Shown piece after piece: positions 25,371-34,468 of a stretch of DNA of 64,000 nt. Origin of the DNA: Dorea sp. 5-2. Lineage in GTDB: Bacteria; Bacillota; Clostridia; Lachnospirales; Lachnospiraceae. Below the pieces are notes generated by a model. That model saw only the letters and a list, made by a program, of their open reading frames with translations, was not told the origin of the DNA and searched no databases. The first letter of the stretch is position 1; each line of letters opens with the position of its first letter. The stretch spans positions 216,247 through 280,246 of the forward strand of contig NZ_KE159737.1 in NCBI RefSeq assembly GCF_000403455.2, read 5' to 3'. The translations under genes and the position numbers were made by a program.

Positions 25371-27104
25371 ATGAAGCTGGATAATGTATTTAAGAAGACC
25401 AGGCTTTCGTCTGGGAGAAAAGGATATATATCGTTAAACTCCGCAAGGCCGGAGGTGCCGGAGGGCCTCTTGCGGAAATGTAATAAATGCGGCAGTGCGA
25501 TCATTGCGGAGGACGTGAAGAATGATTATTATATCTGTCCAAAATGCGGAGGATATTTCCGCGTGCATGCATACCGCCGGATCCAGATGGTGACAGACGC
25601 GGGTACATTCGAGGAATGGGACCGGGGGCTTGCAACGAGGAATCCGCTGGAATACAAGGGGTATGAAGAGAAGCTGCGTACGCTTCAGGAGAAGACGGGG
25701 CTTGACGAGGCGGTGGTCACAGGAAGGGCGCGTATTGACGGGACAGAAGTCGTCTTAGGTGTCTGCGACGGACGCTTTCTGATGGCGAGCATGGGCGAAG
25801 TGGTAGGAGAGAAGATTGCCAGAGCCGTAGAACGAGCGACGCAGGAACGTCTGCCGGTGATCTTATTTGCCTGCTCCGGCGGGGCAAGGATGCAGGAGGG
25901 GATCGTTTCCCTGATGCAGATGGCGAAGACTTCCGCGGCATTGAAGCGGCACAGCGACGCGGGGCTTCTGTATATCAGCGTGCTGACAGATCCGACCACC
26001 GGCGGTGTGACGGCAAGTTTCGCCATGTTAGGAGATGTGATCCTTGCAGAGCCGAAGGCGTTGATCGGATTCGCGGGGCCAAGGGTGATCGAGCAGACCA
26101 TTCGGCAGAAGCTGCCCAAGGGATTCCAGCGTTCGGAATTTCTTCTGGAGCATGGATTTATAGACGGGATCGTGGAGCGTCCGCAGATGAAGCAGACACT
26201 GTCCCAGATCCTGATGCTGCATAAGGAAGAAAGAGGCGTTTCTTTGGAGAGCGCCGCCTGGGAGAGTGCAGAGAGATCAACGGAAGACCGTGAGGCCGGA
26301 AAACTGTCTGTCAGTAACCGGCTTGCGTCAGGCTGGGACCGCGTCCTGCTCTCAAGGATGAACGACCGTCCTGTGGGAAGCGATTATATCCGTGAATTAT
26401 TTACTGATTTTATCGAATTTCATGGAGACCGGTATTATGCGGACGACAAGGCGATCATCGGAGGCGTGGCGCTGTTTAGGGGGATGCCGGTGACTGTGAT
26501 CGCACAGGCGAAGGGGACGAACACCAAGGAGAATATCGAACGTAACTTCGGTATGCCGTCTCCCGACGGATACCGGAAAGCCCTGCGGCTGATGAAGCAG
26601 GCGGAGAAATTTCACCGTCCGGTCATCTGTTTTGTAGATACGCCGGGAGCCTTCTGCGGATTAGAAGCAGAGGAACGGGGGCAGGGAGAAGCCATTGCGC
26701 GGAATATCTATGAGATGTCCGGGCTTCGGGTGCCGGTTCTGTCTGTTATCATCGGAGAAGGCGGAAGCGGCGGCGCGCTTGCCATGGCTACGGCAGACGA
26801 GGTGTGGATGCTTGAGAACTCCATCTACTCCATTCTGTCTCCGGAAGGATTCGCAAGTATCCTGTGGAAAGACAGCTCGAAAGCCGAGGAAGCGGCGGGT
26901 GTGATGCGGCTTACGGCAGAGGATCTGTACCGTATGGGAATCGTAGAAGAGGTAATTGCCGAACCGGCTCCTTATACGATCGAGAATCTGAAAGAAGTTA
27001 CACGCGTACTGGAGAGCAAGATGGAACATTTCTTGAGCCGGTATGGGAACATGTCCAAAGAAGAGCTTGCACAGCGCCGTTATGACAGGTTCCGCAGGAT
27101 GTAA
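25371..27104 (+). CDS. accDA: Fused acetyl-CoA carboxylase carboxyltransferase (AccD-AccA)
   Basis: One 577-residue polypeptide joins the beta (AccD) and alpha (AccA) subunits, which are separate in most bacteria. Residues ~1-290 are AccD with its zinc ribbon (Cys37, Cys40, Cys56, Cys59) and the FACSGGARMQEG and LTDPTTGGVTASFAMLGD crotonase-fold motifs. Residues ~320-577 are AccA (FHGDRYYADDKAIIGG, FVDTPGAFCGLEAEERGQGEAIA, IGEGGSGGALAM). The joint lies near 290-320. It transfers CO2 from biotin to acetyl-CoA to make malonyl-CoA. The fusion ensures equal amounts of both halves. Confidence 0.94.
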   Translation: MKLDNVFKKTRLSSGRKGYISLNSARPEVPEGLLRKCNKCGSAIIAEDVKNDYYICPKCGGYFRVHAYRRIQMVTDAGTFEEWDRGLATRNPLEYKGYEEKLRTLQEKTGLDEAVVTGRARIDGTEVVLGVCDGRFLMASMGEVVGEKIARAVERATQERLPVILFACSGGARMQEGIVSLMQMAKTSAALKRHSDAGLLYISVLTDPTTGGVTASFAMLGDVILAEPKALIGFAGPRVIEQTIRQKLPKGFQRSEFLLEHGFIDGIVERPQMKQTLSQILMLHKEERGVSLESAAWESAERSTEDREAGKLSVSNRLASGWDRVLLSRMNDRPVGSDYIRELFTDFIEFHGDRYYADDKAIIGGVALFRGMPVTVIAQAKGTNTKENIERNFGMPSPDGYRKALRLMKQAEKFHRPVICFVDTPGAFCGLEAEERGQGEAIARNIYEMSGLRVPVLSVIIGEGGSGGALAMATADEVWMLENSIYSILSPEGFASILWKDSSKAEEAAGVMRLTAEDLYRMGIVEEVIAEPAPYTIENLKEVTRVLESKMEHFLSRYGNMSKEELAQRRYDRFRRM

Positions 27105-27136
27105 CAAGTATAGAATATGAATTCAGGAGAATGATA

Positions 27137-28207
27137 ATGAGCATACATCCATTGAAAATAGGAAATATAGAAGTAAGTGTTCCGGTGATCCAGGGCGGGA
27201 TGGGAGTAGGCATCAGCCTTGGCAGTCTTGCCGGAGCAGTTGCAAAGGAGGGCGGCATAGGAGTGATCTCTGCCGCTCAGATTGGTTTTCGAGAGCCGGA
27301 CTTTGACACGAATACCAAAGAAGCGAACTTAAGAGCCATCAAAAAAGAGTATGAGAAGGCGCGGGCGATGGCGCCGGAAGGAATCATAGGCTTCAATCTC
27401 ATGGTGGCTATGCGCCATTATGAAGCGTATGTCAGTGCGGCGATCGATGCAGGAGCGGACATTATCATCTCCGGGGCGGGGCTTCCTATGGATCTGCCGA
27501 AGATTGCCGGAGGATCAGACGTGAAGCTTGCCCCCATCGTATCTACGGAGAAATCCGCCAGGGTGATCTTGAAATACTGGGGCAAGAAATACAGACGTAT
27601 GCCGGATCTTCTTGTGATCGAAGGACCGAAGGCAGGAGGACACCTGGGATTTACGAAGGAGCAGCTTGCAGAGTACGGATCGGAGGGGACGTATGAGCAG
27701 GAGGTCGGTAAGATCCTCAAGGCAGTCAGGCAATATGAGGAACAGTTTGTATGCAGGATCCCCACAGCCCTTGGCGGCGGTATTGAGAACAGAAGCCAGG
27801 CGGCGCGCGCGTTTTCTCTCGGAGTGGACGCCATACAGGTTGCCACGAGATTTGTCACGACAGAAGAGTGCGACGCGGATATCCGTTACAAGGAAGCCTA
27901 TCTCCATGCGGATGAGGCGGATATCGCGATCGTAAAGAGCCCGGTGGGGATGCCGGGGCGGGCGATCATGAATCCCTTCATGAAGAAGGTCATGGCAGGG
28001 GAGCAGATCCCCCACAGTCCATGCCACAGATGCCTGCACCAATGCGATCCGGCAGAGATCCCATATTGTATCACGGACGCGTTGATCCATGCGGCAAAGG
28101 GAGAGACGGACGAGGCATTGTTATTTTGCGGCGCATATGCATATAAGGCAGAACGTCTGGAAACAGTAAAAGAAGTTATTGATTCTTTGATCGGAGAGAG
28201 AGTATAA
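27137..28207 (+). CDS. Nitronate monooxygenase/FabK-like flavoprotein
   Basis: FMN-dependent TIM-barrel protein of 356 residues, of the 2-nitropropane dioxygenase/FabK superfamily: PVIQGGMGVGISLGSLAGA at the N-terminus, IEGPKAGGHLG, and the FMN-phosphate region ALGGGIENRSQAARAFSLGVDAIQVATRF. A Cys-rich patch follows (CHRCLHQCDPAEIPYC). It is longer than and clearly distinct from fabK in the same operon. Placement between accDA and the FabT-like gene suggests a role in fatty-acid metabolism, either as a second reductase or a detoxifying oxidase; which one cannot be told. ATG 27137 is preferred over 27131 for spacing from AGGAGA. Confidence 0.82.
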   Translation: MSIHPLKIGNIEVSVPVIQGGMGVGISLGSLAGAVAKEGGIGVISAAQIGFREPDFDTNTKEANLRAIKKEYEKARAMAPEGIIGFNLMVAMRHYEAYVSAAIDAGADIIISGAGLPMDLPKIAGGSDVKLAPIVSTEKSARVILKYWGKKYRRMPDLLVIEGPKAGGHLGFTKEQLAEYGSEGTYEQEVGKILKAVRQYEEQFVCRIPTALGGGIENRSQAARAFSLGVDAIQVATRFVTTEECDADIRYKEAYLHADEADIAIVKSPVGMPGRAIMNPFMKKVMAGEQIPHSPCHRCLHQCDPAEIPYCITDALIHAAKGETDEALLFCGAYAYKAERLETVKEVIDSLIGERV

Positions 28208-28244
28208 TAGAAGGCGGTAAGGAACGGTAAGGAGGTGAATGGAA

Positions 28245-28697
28245 ATGGAAGAGGCATATATCACGATCAATAATGTTCTGGTGAATCTGATCAATGAGAT
28301 CTGGGAGCTTGAAGAGAAGGCGATCATTACAGAAGAATTCGGGGATCTGACCAATAACGATATGCATGTGATCGAAGCGGTCGGCACAGGCGATGGCAAG
28401 AATATGTCCTCCATTGCCAGGAAACTGAACATAACGGTAGGTTCGCTCACAACGGCGATGAACAGTCTGGTGAATAAGAAGTATGTGGAGCGCCATAGGA
28501 GTGAAGAGGACCGCCGGGTGGTGTTTGTGAAGCTGACGCCCAAGGGGGTCAGGGCTTACAGGCATCATGAAGATTATCACAGACAGATGACGCAGGCTGT
28601 GGTGGATAAACTGGATGAGAAGGAGATGCCGGTGCTGCTAAAGACTTTGGATGCGTTGTCGGAATTCTTTGCCGGATATAGCCAGATCAAGTCGTGA
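28245..28697 (+). CDS. fabT: MarR-family regulator, FabT-like
   Basis: Winged-helix MarR protein of 150 residues, with the recognition region SSIARKLNITVGSLTTAMNSLVNKKYVERHRSEEDRRVV (about 62-100). It is last in the fatty-acid operon, and palindromes of FabT type lie at the operon promoter (17600-17657), so it is the likely feedback repressor. Known FabT proteins need acyl-ACP as corepressor; that is assumed, not shown, here. AAGGAGGTG is too close to the ATG at 28239, so ATG 28245 is chosen. FabT operons in streptococci usually place the gene near the front; here it is at the end. Confidence 0.85.
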   Translation: MEEAYITINNVLVNLINEIWELEEKAIITEEFGDLTNNDMHVIEAVGTGDGKNMSSIARKLNITVGSLTTAMNSLVNKKYVERHRSEEDRRVVFVKLTPKGVRAYRHHEDYHRQMTQAVVDKLDEKEMPVLLKTLDALSEFFAGYSQIKS

Positions 28698-28749
28698 TCT
28701 ATTTCGTTGGATCAGGAAGGAATAGCAACGGAAAGAAGGAGGAGACGCC

Positions 28750-29478
28750 ATGTATAAAGAAGAGGTAAGAAGACTGCAGGAGATCATCGACGACAGCAGT
28801 CAGATCGTATTCTTTGGCGGAGCCGGAGTGTCCACAGAGAGCGATATCCCGGATTTCAGGAGTGCGGACGGCCTGTATCAGCAGAAATACAAGTATTCGC
28901 CGGAGCAGATCGTAAGCCACAGCTTTTTTGTACAGAATACAGAAGGTTTCTATGAGTTTTATAAGGATAAGATGATGTTTCTGGATGCATTGCCCAATCA
29001 GGCACATTTAAAACTTGCGGAACTTGAAAAAGCAGGGAAGCTTACCGCAGTGATCACACAGAATATCGACGGGCTTCACCAGGCTGCGGGCAGCAAGAAC
29101 GTGTTGGAGCTACATGGAAGCATTCACCGAAACTACTGTCAGAAGTGCGGGAAATTCTATGATGCCGCCTATGTGAAGGGTTCTGAAGGAATCCCCAAGT
29201 GCAGCTGCGGCGGGAGGATCAAGCCGGACGTAGTCTTATATGAAGAAGGGTTGGATCCTGACGTGATCCGGAAGAGCATTCAGGCGATCAGCCGGGCGGA
29301 TACGCTGATCATCGGGGGAACGTCTCTTGTGGTTTATCCCGCGGCAGGGTTTATTGATCATTTCCGGGGAAAGCATCTGGTGGTGATCAATAAGAGTGCG
29401 ACAGCGAGAGAGGTTGGAGCAGAACTCAGTATTGCGGCGCCGATCGGAGAGGTATTGGGGCGGATTGTTGTGAAATAG
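28750..29478 (+). CDS. cobB: NAD-dependent protein deacylase (sirtuin)
   Basis: Sir2-family deacylase of 242 residues. Motifs: FFGGAGVSTESDIPDFRS (NAD binding), TQNIDGLHQAAG, the catalytic His in ELHGSIHRNYC, a zinc site made by C-x2-C and C-x-C (YCQKCGKF and PKCSCGG), and IGGTSLVVYPAA. It removes acetyl or other acyl groups from lysines with NAD. It starts about 50 bases after the FabT-like gene with GAAAGAAGGAGG upstream and may be read from the same transcript. Confidence 0.93.
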   Translation: MYKEEVRRLQEIIDDSSQIVFFGGAGVSTESDIPDFRSADGLYQQKYKYSPEQIVSHSFFVQNTEGFYEFYKDKMMFLDALPNQAHLKLAELEKAGKLTAVITQNIDGLHQAAGSKNVLELHGSIHRNYCQKCGKFYDAAYVKGSEGIPKCSCGGRIKPDVVLYEEGLDPDVIRKSIQAISRADTLIIGGTSLVVYPAAGFIDHFRGKHLVVINKSATAREVGAELSIAAPIGEVLGRIVVK

Positions 29479-29605
29479 TACGGTTTCTATGGTATTTTCA
29501 GATCAACTGGTATATAATAGAGAAGATTTGGGATACTACTTACGGCAGAGTCCCAAGATTGTTACATCATAATGAACATATTAAGAAAGGAACAGGTGAT
29601 TCAAG

Positions 29606-29767
29606 ATGCAGAAATATGTATGCGAACCATGCGGATATGTATATGATCCTGAAGTCGGCGATCCGGACGGCGGGATCGAGCCGGGAACAGCCTTTGAGGA
29701 TATTCCGGAGGACTGGGTATGCCCGATCTGCGGAATGGGGAAGGAAGTATTTGCACCGGAAGAGTAG
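29606..29767 (+). CDS. Rubredoxin
   Basis: A 53-residue iron protein. The Fe(Cys)4 site comes from [16 protein letters not shown] (Cys6, Cys9) and [14 protein letters not shown] (Cys39, Cys42). This is the standard rubredoxin pattern and length. It transfers single electrons in the cytoplasm of anaerobes, often for oxygen or peroxide defence. AGGTGAT precedes the ATG. A TATAAT at 29513-29518 and a TTGGGA/TCCCAA stem (29529-29558) in the leader suggest its own transcript. Confidence 0.95.
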   Translation: MQKYVCEPCGYVYDPEVGDPDGGIEPGTAFEDIPEDWVCPICGMGKEVFAPEE

Positions 29768-29769
29768 GA

Positions 29770-29815
29770 AAAAAGGCTGCTGCAAGAGCATTTGGTTCTT
29801 GCAGCAGCCTTTTTT
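29770..29815 (+). terminator. Terminator after rubredoxin
   Basis: Arms AAAGGCTGCTGCAAGA and TCTTGCAGCAGCCTTTT with a T6 run. It also faces the end of the convergent peptidase gene, for which the A run on the other strand could serve. Confidence 0.9.
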
Positions 29816-29825
29816 AGTTGATTCT

Positions 29826-31073
29826 TTAACGGCTGTTTTCTATGAAAGATTCGATTTCTTCAATGGTCTTCGGAATCTTCCCGGATAATACTTCACAGCC
29901 ATCCTTCGTTACAAGAAGGGTATCCTCGATACGGATGCCAAGTTTCAGGTCGTCAAAATACAGCCCCGGTTCCAGGGTGAACATCATGTCCTCTTCAAGC
30001 GGGGCGTTATCATTGCCTACGTCATGCGTGTAAAGCCCGATATAGTGTCCGGAACCATGGAAATAGTATTTGGAGATGTCCTCTGGTTTTTCAATATATC
30101 CAAGCCGGATCAGTTCGTCAGCCATCACAGATTTACTCAGCTCCTGGAGCTCGTTCTTTGGTTTTCCCGGCTTGGAGGCGGCGATGGCAGCGTCCAGGCC
30201 TTTCAGGACCACGTTATAGAGTGTCGCCTGTTCTTCGGTAAATTTCCCGTTCACAGGGAAGGTTCTGCTGACGTCGGAAGCATAGTACCCCCATTCGGCG
30301 CCCAGGTCGAAGAGGATCATGTCCCCGTCCTGCATCTTGCAGTCATTGCGTTCGTAATGCATACAGCAGGCGTTGATCCCCGATGCCGCAATGGTGGGAA
30401 ACGCGTGGCGGGCATTCATGGATTTCAGTGTATAGTCGAAATGTGCTTCGATCTCATACTCATACATTTCCGGACGCAGATGAGAGAGGATGTTCTCCAC
30501 GCCTTTGGTGGTGATATCGCATGCTTTTCGGTGCATGGCGATCTCTTCCTTTGTCTTCACCTGGCGGATCAGAGCAAGATCGTGAAATGTATTATGAAGG
30601 GGCAGTGTCGGGTCGTATTCATGGATGCGGGCGGCAAAATGCTGCGCTTCGTTCCTGGCATATGGTCCTTCCCAGTTGGCAATGTCGATATAGACGCGGC
30701 GGATCCGGTCGGGACTTCTGAAAAAAGGAATGGATTCTTCGAATTTTTCCAGATATTCCACGTTTTCGATGCCGGTCTCTTCTTTTACACTTTCTTTTGT
30801 GTAGAACCTGCCAAGCCACCTTTTGGCGTTTTCATCCGGGTGGTCTATGAAGAGGTCTTCGCGGATCTTGCCGGAAGCCTTCGTTATCATGAGCACGGCT
30901 TTTGGCTCTGTGAATCCGGTCAGGTAATAGAAGTTCGCGTAGGGGGTGAAGTGGTGCTTGCCGTCGCCGCGGTCTTCTTTTTCTCTGCCGCAGAAGACGA
31001 ACCCTACGGATTCGTCTTCTAACAGGCCGGCATATAATTTTCTTCTTGATGCATGAAAATCTTTACTGAGCAT
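29826..31073 (-). CDS. Xaa-Pro aminopeptidase (M24 family)
   Basis: Creatinase-fold metallopeptidase of 415 residues that removes the N-terminal residue before proline. It has an N-terminal aminopeptidase-P domain (FTPYANFYYLTGFTEPKAVLMI) and a C-terminal pita-bread domain with the two-metal ligands: Asp pair in LFDLGAEWGYYASDVSRTFP, His in FHGSGHYIGLYTHDVG, Glu in FTLEPGLYF and Glu in GIRIEDTLLV. The frame extends to 31220 but that part lies over galE; ATG 31073 with AAAGGAGACA is the start. Confidence 0.93.
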   Translation of the reverse strand: MLSKDFHASRRKLYAGLLEDESVGFVFCGREKEDRGDGKHHFTPYANFYYLTGFTEPKAVLMITKASGKIREDLFIDHPDENAKRWLGRFYTKESVKEETGIENVEYLEKFEESIPFFRSPDRIRRVYIDIANWEGPYARNEAQHFAARIHEYDPTLPLHNTFHDLALIRQVKTKEEIAMHRKACDITTKGVENILSHLRPEMYEYEIEAHFDYTLKSMNARHAFPTIAASGINACCMHYERNDCKMQDGDMILFDLGAEWGYYASDVSRTFPVNGKFTEEQATLYNVVLKGLDAAIAASKPGKPKNELQELSKSVMADELIRLGYIEKPEDISKYYFHGSGHYIGLYTHDVGNDNAPLEEDMMFTLEPGLYFDDLKLGIRIEDTLLVTKDGCEVLSGKIPKTIEEIESFIENSR

Positions 31074-31101
31074 ACAATATGTCTCCTTTATCTGCAATCT
31101 T

Positions 31102-32121
31102 TTACTCTGCGTATCCGTTCGGATTCTGTGACTGCCATCTCCAGGTATCTTCACACATTTTATCCAGTCCGCGCTCTGCCTTCCAGCCAAGTACTTTGGC
31201 GGCTTTGGCAGGATCGGCATAGCACATGGCGATATCGCCTTCTCTTCTTGGTTTGATCTCGTAAGGGATCTCTTTTTTGCATGCTTTTCCGAATGCTTTT
31301 GCCATATCGAGAACGGAATATCCGACGCCGGTACCGAGGTTGATCACGTCAAGCCCAGGATTGGTGAGGATATAGTCGATCGCCTTCACATGTCCGATCG
31401 CAAGATCTACGACATGGATATAGTCGCGGACGCCGGTGCCGTCCGGAGTGTCATAGTCGTCGCCGAATACGCCTAATTTTGCCAATTTGCCGACGGCAAC
31501 CTGGGAAATATACGGCATCAGGTTATTCGGAATACCCTTCGGGTCTTCGCCGATACGGCCGCTTTCGTGAGCGCCTACCGGATTGAAGTAACGGAGCAGG
31601 ATCACGTTCCATTCCGGATCTGATTTCTGCAGGTCGGTCATGATCTGTTCCATCATAGATTTGGTCCAGCCGTATGGGTTGGTGCACTGGCCTTTGGGGC
31701 AGTCCTCGGTGATCGGTATGATTTCCGGGTTTCCGTATACGGTAGCGGAAGAGCTGAAGACGATTTTCTTCACATTTGCATCGCGCATCACATTCATCAG
31801 TGTAAGTGTCCCGGTAATGTTGTTCTGATAGTATTCCAGAGGCTTCTGTACGGATTCACCGACAGCTTTCAGGGCGGCACAATGAATGACTGCGTCGATG
31901 GACTCCTTCCGGAACAGTTCTGTTAAGGAAGCGGCGTCACAGACATCGCCCTCGTAGAACGCTATTTTCTTCCCGGTAAGTTCTTCGACTCTTTTCAGGG
32001 ATTCTTTTGAAGAATTAGAAAGGTTGTCATATACGGTTACCTGGTATCCCTGGTTCAGAAGCTCCAAAGCTGTATGGCTGCCGATGTAGCCGGCGCCTCC
32101 GGTGATTAAGATATTTGCCAT
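31102..32121 (-). CDS. galE: UDP-glucose 4-epimerase
   Basis: Extended short-chain dehydrogenase of 339 residues interconverting UDP-glucose and UDP-galactose. NAD motif [14 protein letters not shown] (8-21), catalytic Ser/Tyr/Lys in FSSSATVYG and [13 protein letters not shown], and the sugar-nucleotide segment [24 protein letters not shown] precedes the ATG. It stands apart from other Leloir genes. Confidence 0.95.
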   Translation of the reverse strand: MANILITGGAGYIGSHTALELLNQGYQVTVYDNLSNSSKESLKRVEELTGKKIAFYEGDVCDAASLTELFRKESIDAVIHCAALKAVGESVQKPLEYYQNNITGTLTLMNVMRDANVKKIVFSSSATVYGNPEIIPITEDCPKGQCTNPYGWTKSMMEQIMTDLQKSDPEWNVILLRYFNPVGAHESGRIGEDPKGIPNNLMPYISQVAVGKLAKLGVFGDDYDTPDGTGVRDYIHVVDLAIGHVKAIDYILTNPGLDVINLGTGVGYSVLDMAKAFGKACKKEIPYEIKPRREGDIAMCYADPAKAAKVLGWKAERGLDKMCEDTWRWQSQNPNGYAE

Positions 32122-32181
32122 AATTAGATCCTCCTTTTATTCGGTTGTTTCAGATATTTGTTGAAATGCTTTCTGATTATT

Positions 32182-32210
32182 ATCATATTGCATAAAAGAG
32201 GGAAAAGCAA
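32182..32210 (-). promoter_or_regulatory. Probable galE promoter
   Basis: On the minus strand TTGCTT (32205-32210), a 17-base spacer and TATGAT (32182-32187). The rest of the 32122-32473 gap is AT-rich; a TATAAT at 32369-32374 may belong to the plus-strand ABC operon, but no matching -35 was seen. No gene is supported in the gap. Confidence 0.6.
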
Positions 32211-32473
32211 TAAGCATATTGGATAAAAATATAAAGATATTGCTGTTACGGTATGTGGGAGCCAAGAGTGACGGGTTATTGAGAAAAACAATGAATACAA
32301 CGATATATATGAATAAACAATTAGACACTGACATACAGGAACGTTTATACTTTATAAATAGGTTATATTATAATCGCTGCATCAAAACATGTGGACGATT
32401 GGAGCGTCTATAGGGGATTGTTTTGGCGGATCGTGTATGAGTATGTGAGAGGGAAGGAGGAGGAAGCGGAAAA

Positions 32474-33268
32474 ATGGGTGATATAGCGATCAAGAATATA
32501 TCTTTTTCATATGAAGAGGGCGGGAAAGTTATCTTGAAAGATATTGATACGCGGATTCATGCGGGGGAGTTCGTATGTGTTCTTGGTCAGTCGGGATGTG
32601 GGAAGAGTACGCTGCTTCGGTTGATTGCTGGGTTGGAGAGCCCTACTGCCGGAGAATTGTCCATCGACGGAGCAAAAGTGGATGGGGCAAGCTTGCAGCG
32701 CGGCGTGGTTTTTCAGGATTATGGGTTATTTCCGTGGATGACGGCGGGCGAAAATATTATATTGGCATTAAAGCAGCGGTTTCCGGAAAGGTCAAAACAG
32801 GAGCTTAAGAAGATCGCGGTGGATATGCTGAAAAGAGTAGGGCTTGAAGACAGTGTTTTCGGAAAACTTCCGAAGGAATTGTCAGGCGGTATGAAACAGC
32901 GGTGCGCTATTGCGCAGGCATTCAGTATTGATCCGCCGGTTTTGCTGATGGACGAGCCGTTTGGCGCGTTGGATGCGGTGACACGGACGCGGCTTCAGGA
33001 TCTTGTGTTGGAATTATGGGCACAGGGAGAACCCAAAAAGACGGTTTTATTTGTTACGCATGATGTGGACGAAGCAATGCTTCTTGCGAATCGGCTGTTG
33101 GTATTGGGGCAGTCGCCAAGTAATATTATCTATGACTGTGTGATCCCGGATGAGAAGCGTCCGACCAGAGAATCCCAGTTTGAAGATCCGGAGTTCTTAA
33201 AGATGCGTACAGAGCTGATCAGGCAGATCAATAAGGATGTAGCAAGTCATGTTGAAAAGACTATGTAA
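32474..33268 (+). CDS. NitT/TauT-type ABC transporter ATP-binding protein
   Basis: ATPase of 264 residues similar to SsuB/TauB: Walker A GQSGCGKSTL (38-47), the signature LSGGMKQRCAIAQAF, Walker B VLLMDEPFGALD, and the H-loop VTHDVDEA. It powers the importer encoded with the next two genes. The order ATPase-receptor-permease and the spacing (about 40 and 24 bases) show one operon. AGGAGGAAG precedes the ATG. Confidence 0.92.
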   Translation: MGDIAIKNISFSYEEGGKVILKDIDTRIHAGEFVCVLGQSGCGKSTLLRLIAGLESPTAGELSIDGAKVDGASLQRGVVFQDYGLFPWMTAGENIILALKQRFPERSKQELKKIAVDMLKRVGLEDSVFGKLPKELSGGMKQRCAIAQAFSIDPPVLLMDEPFGALDAVTRTRLQDLVLELWAQGEPKKTVLFVTHDVDEAMLLANRLLVLGQSPSNIIYDCVIPDEKRPTRESQFEDPEFLKMRTELIRQINKDVASHVEKTM

Positions 33269-33307
33269 ACAAATCATGTATTTGAAGTTTGAAGAAGGAG
33301 AAAGATT

Positions 33308-34444
33308 ATGAAAAGAAGAATTCTAGCTATGCTTCTGGCAGCAACTATGGTATTGGGTTTGACGGCATGTGGAGGGCAGGGAAGCGACTCATCCGGCACG
33401 GAGAAGAAGGAAGAAAGCGCTGACAACAATGCAGACGCAGGAGACGGCGTGGATGACGATGCGCCGGAACAGAGTGTTGTGAAATGGAACTGTGGGACAA
33501 GCGGTAATGTACTTCTTACGATCGCGGAAGATAAGGGCTATCTGGAAGACGAAGGGATCACGATCGAATATGTTCAGGCGAATGCCAATGCGGATGCTAT
33601 GACGCTTCTGGCTACCGGTAAAGTAGATGTTGTATCCAACTCAGGAACGAGTAATCCGCTTCAGCAGATCGCGTCCGGCGTAGATCTGACGATCTTCGGA
33701 GGGCATATGGTAGAAGGGTGTATGCCTGTTGTGGCTAAGAAGGGGGCAGAGTGGAACGGTATCGAGTCCTTTATCGGTAAAAAGGTTGCGGTGAATCCGA
33801 GTTATTTTGCATTTACAGGAGCTGTTATGGATCTTGGATATGACAATCCGCTTGAGGTTGTGGACTGGGAGATCTATACGGATTATAATGATGCTTTGGC
33901 TGCCGTGACACGAGGAGATGTGGAATACGCGCTTATGGGTACCGGACAGAATCTTTCGGTGCAGGAGATGGCGGCAAATGGTGAGATCGATATCGTAAGT
34001 TATCAGAGCGAGATCATGGAGAATTATTCCTGCTGCCGTATGGAGGCGCAGACGAAATGGGTGAATGACAACCCGAATACAGTAAAGGCTGTGATCAGAG
34101 CCCTGCTGCGTGCACAGGCTTACTATGAGGATAACAAAGACGAGGCAGTCAAATTACATGCTGAGAAGATCGAAGCCACGGAAGAATATGTGGCGGCATA
34201 TATGTTAGATGACGAGCATTATTTTGTAAGTGTGGATCCGCTTAAGAATTCTGTGATCCGCGCGTGGGAGATTCTTGATAAAACAGGTTTTTTGGATGAA
34301 AAAGCAAAAGAGATCAATATAGAGGATCATCTGAATACGGCTTTATATGAAGAAGCGCTTACAGAGGCGGCGGAGCTTTATGGTGACGAATCTCCGGAAT
34401 TTTACGAAGGAGCAAAGGCTTTCTTTGAAGAAAATGATAAATAA
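33308..34444 (+). CDS. ABC transporter substrate-binding lipoprotein (NMT1/SsuA-like)
   Basis: Lipoprotein receptor of 378 residues: signal peptide to LTAC (Cys21), a Ser/Asp/Glu-rich linker, then an NMT1/SsuA-type fold (TSGNVLLTIAEDKGYLEDEGITIEYV, GKVDVVSNSGT). The family binds sulfonates, nitrate, pyrimidine precursors or related small molecules. The ligand here is not clear; no sulfonate or thiamine gene is next to it, so no substrate is assigned. Confidence 0.88.
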   Translation: MKRRILAMLLAATMVLGLTACGGQGSDSSGTEKKEESADNNADAGDGVDDDAPEQSVVKWNCGTSGNVLLTIAEDKGYLEDEGITIEYVQANANADAMTLLATGKVDVVSNSGTSNPLQQIASGVDLTIFGGHMVEGCMPVVAKKGAEWNGIESFIGKKVAVNPSYFAFTGAVMDLGYDNPLEVVDWEIYTDYNDALAAVTRGDVEYALMGTGQNLSVQEMAANGEIDIVSYQSEIMENYSCCRMEAQTKWVNDNPNTVKAVIRALLRAQAYYEDNKDEAVKLHAEKIEATEEYVAAYMLDDEHYFVSVDPLKNSVIRAWEILDKTGFLDEKAKEINIEDHLNTALYEEALTEAAELYGDESPEFYEGAKAFFEENDK

Positions 34445-34468
34445 GGCAAGTATCTAAGGAGGCGGCGC

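Noticed and set aside
30024..31022. 332-codon open frame on the plus strand
   Set aside because: It is antisense to the Xaa-Pro aminopeptidase gene, which has clear family motifs and a ribosome site; the frame reads no recognisable protein.
32219..32413. 64-codon open frame on the plus strand in the galE/ABC gap
   Set aside because: It has no ribosome site, is very AT-rich and shows no recognisable pattern.
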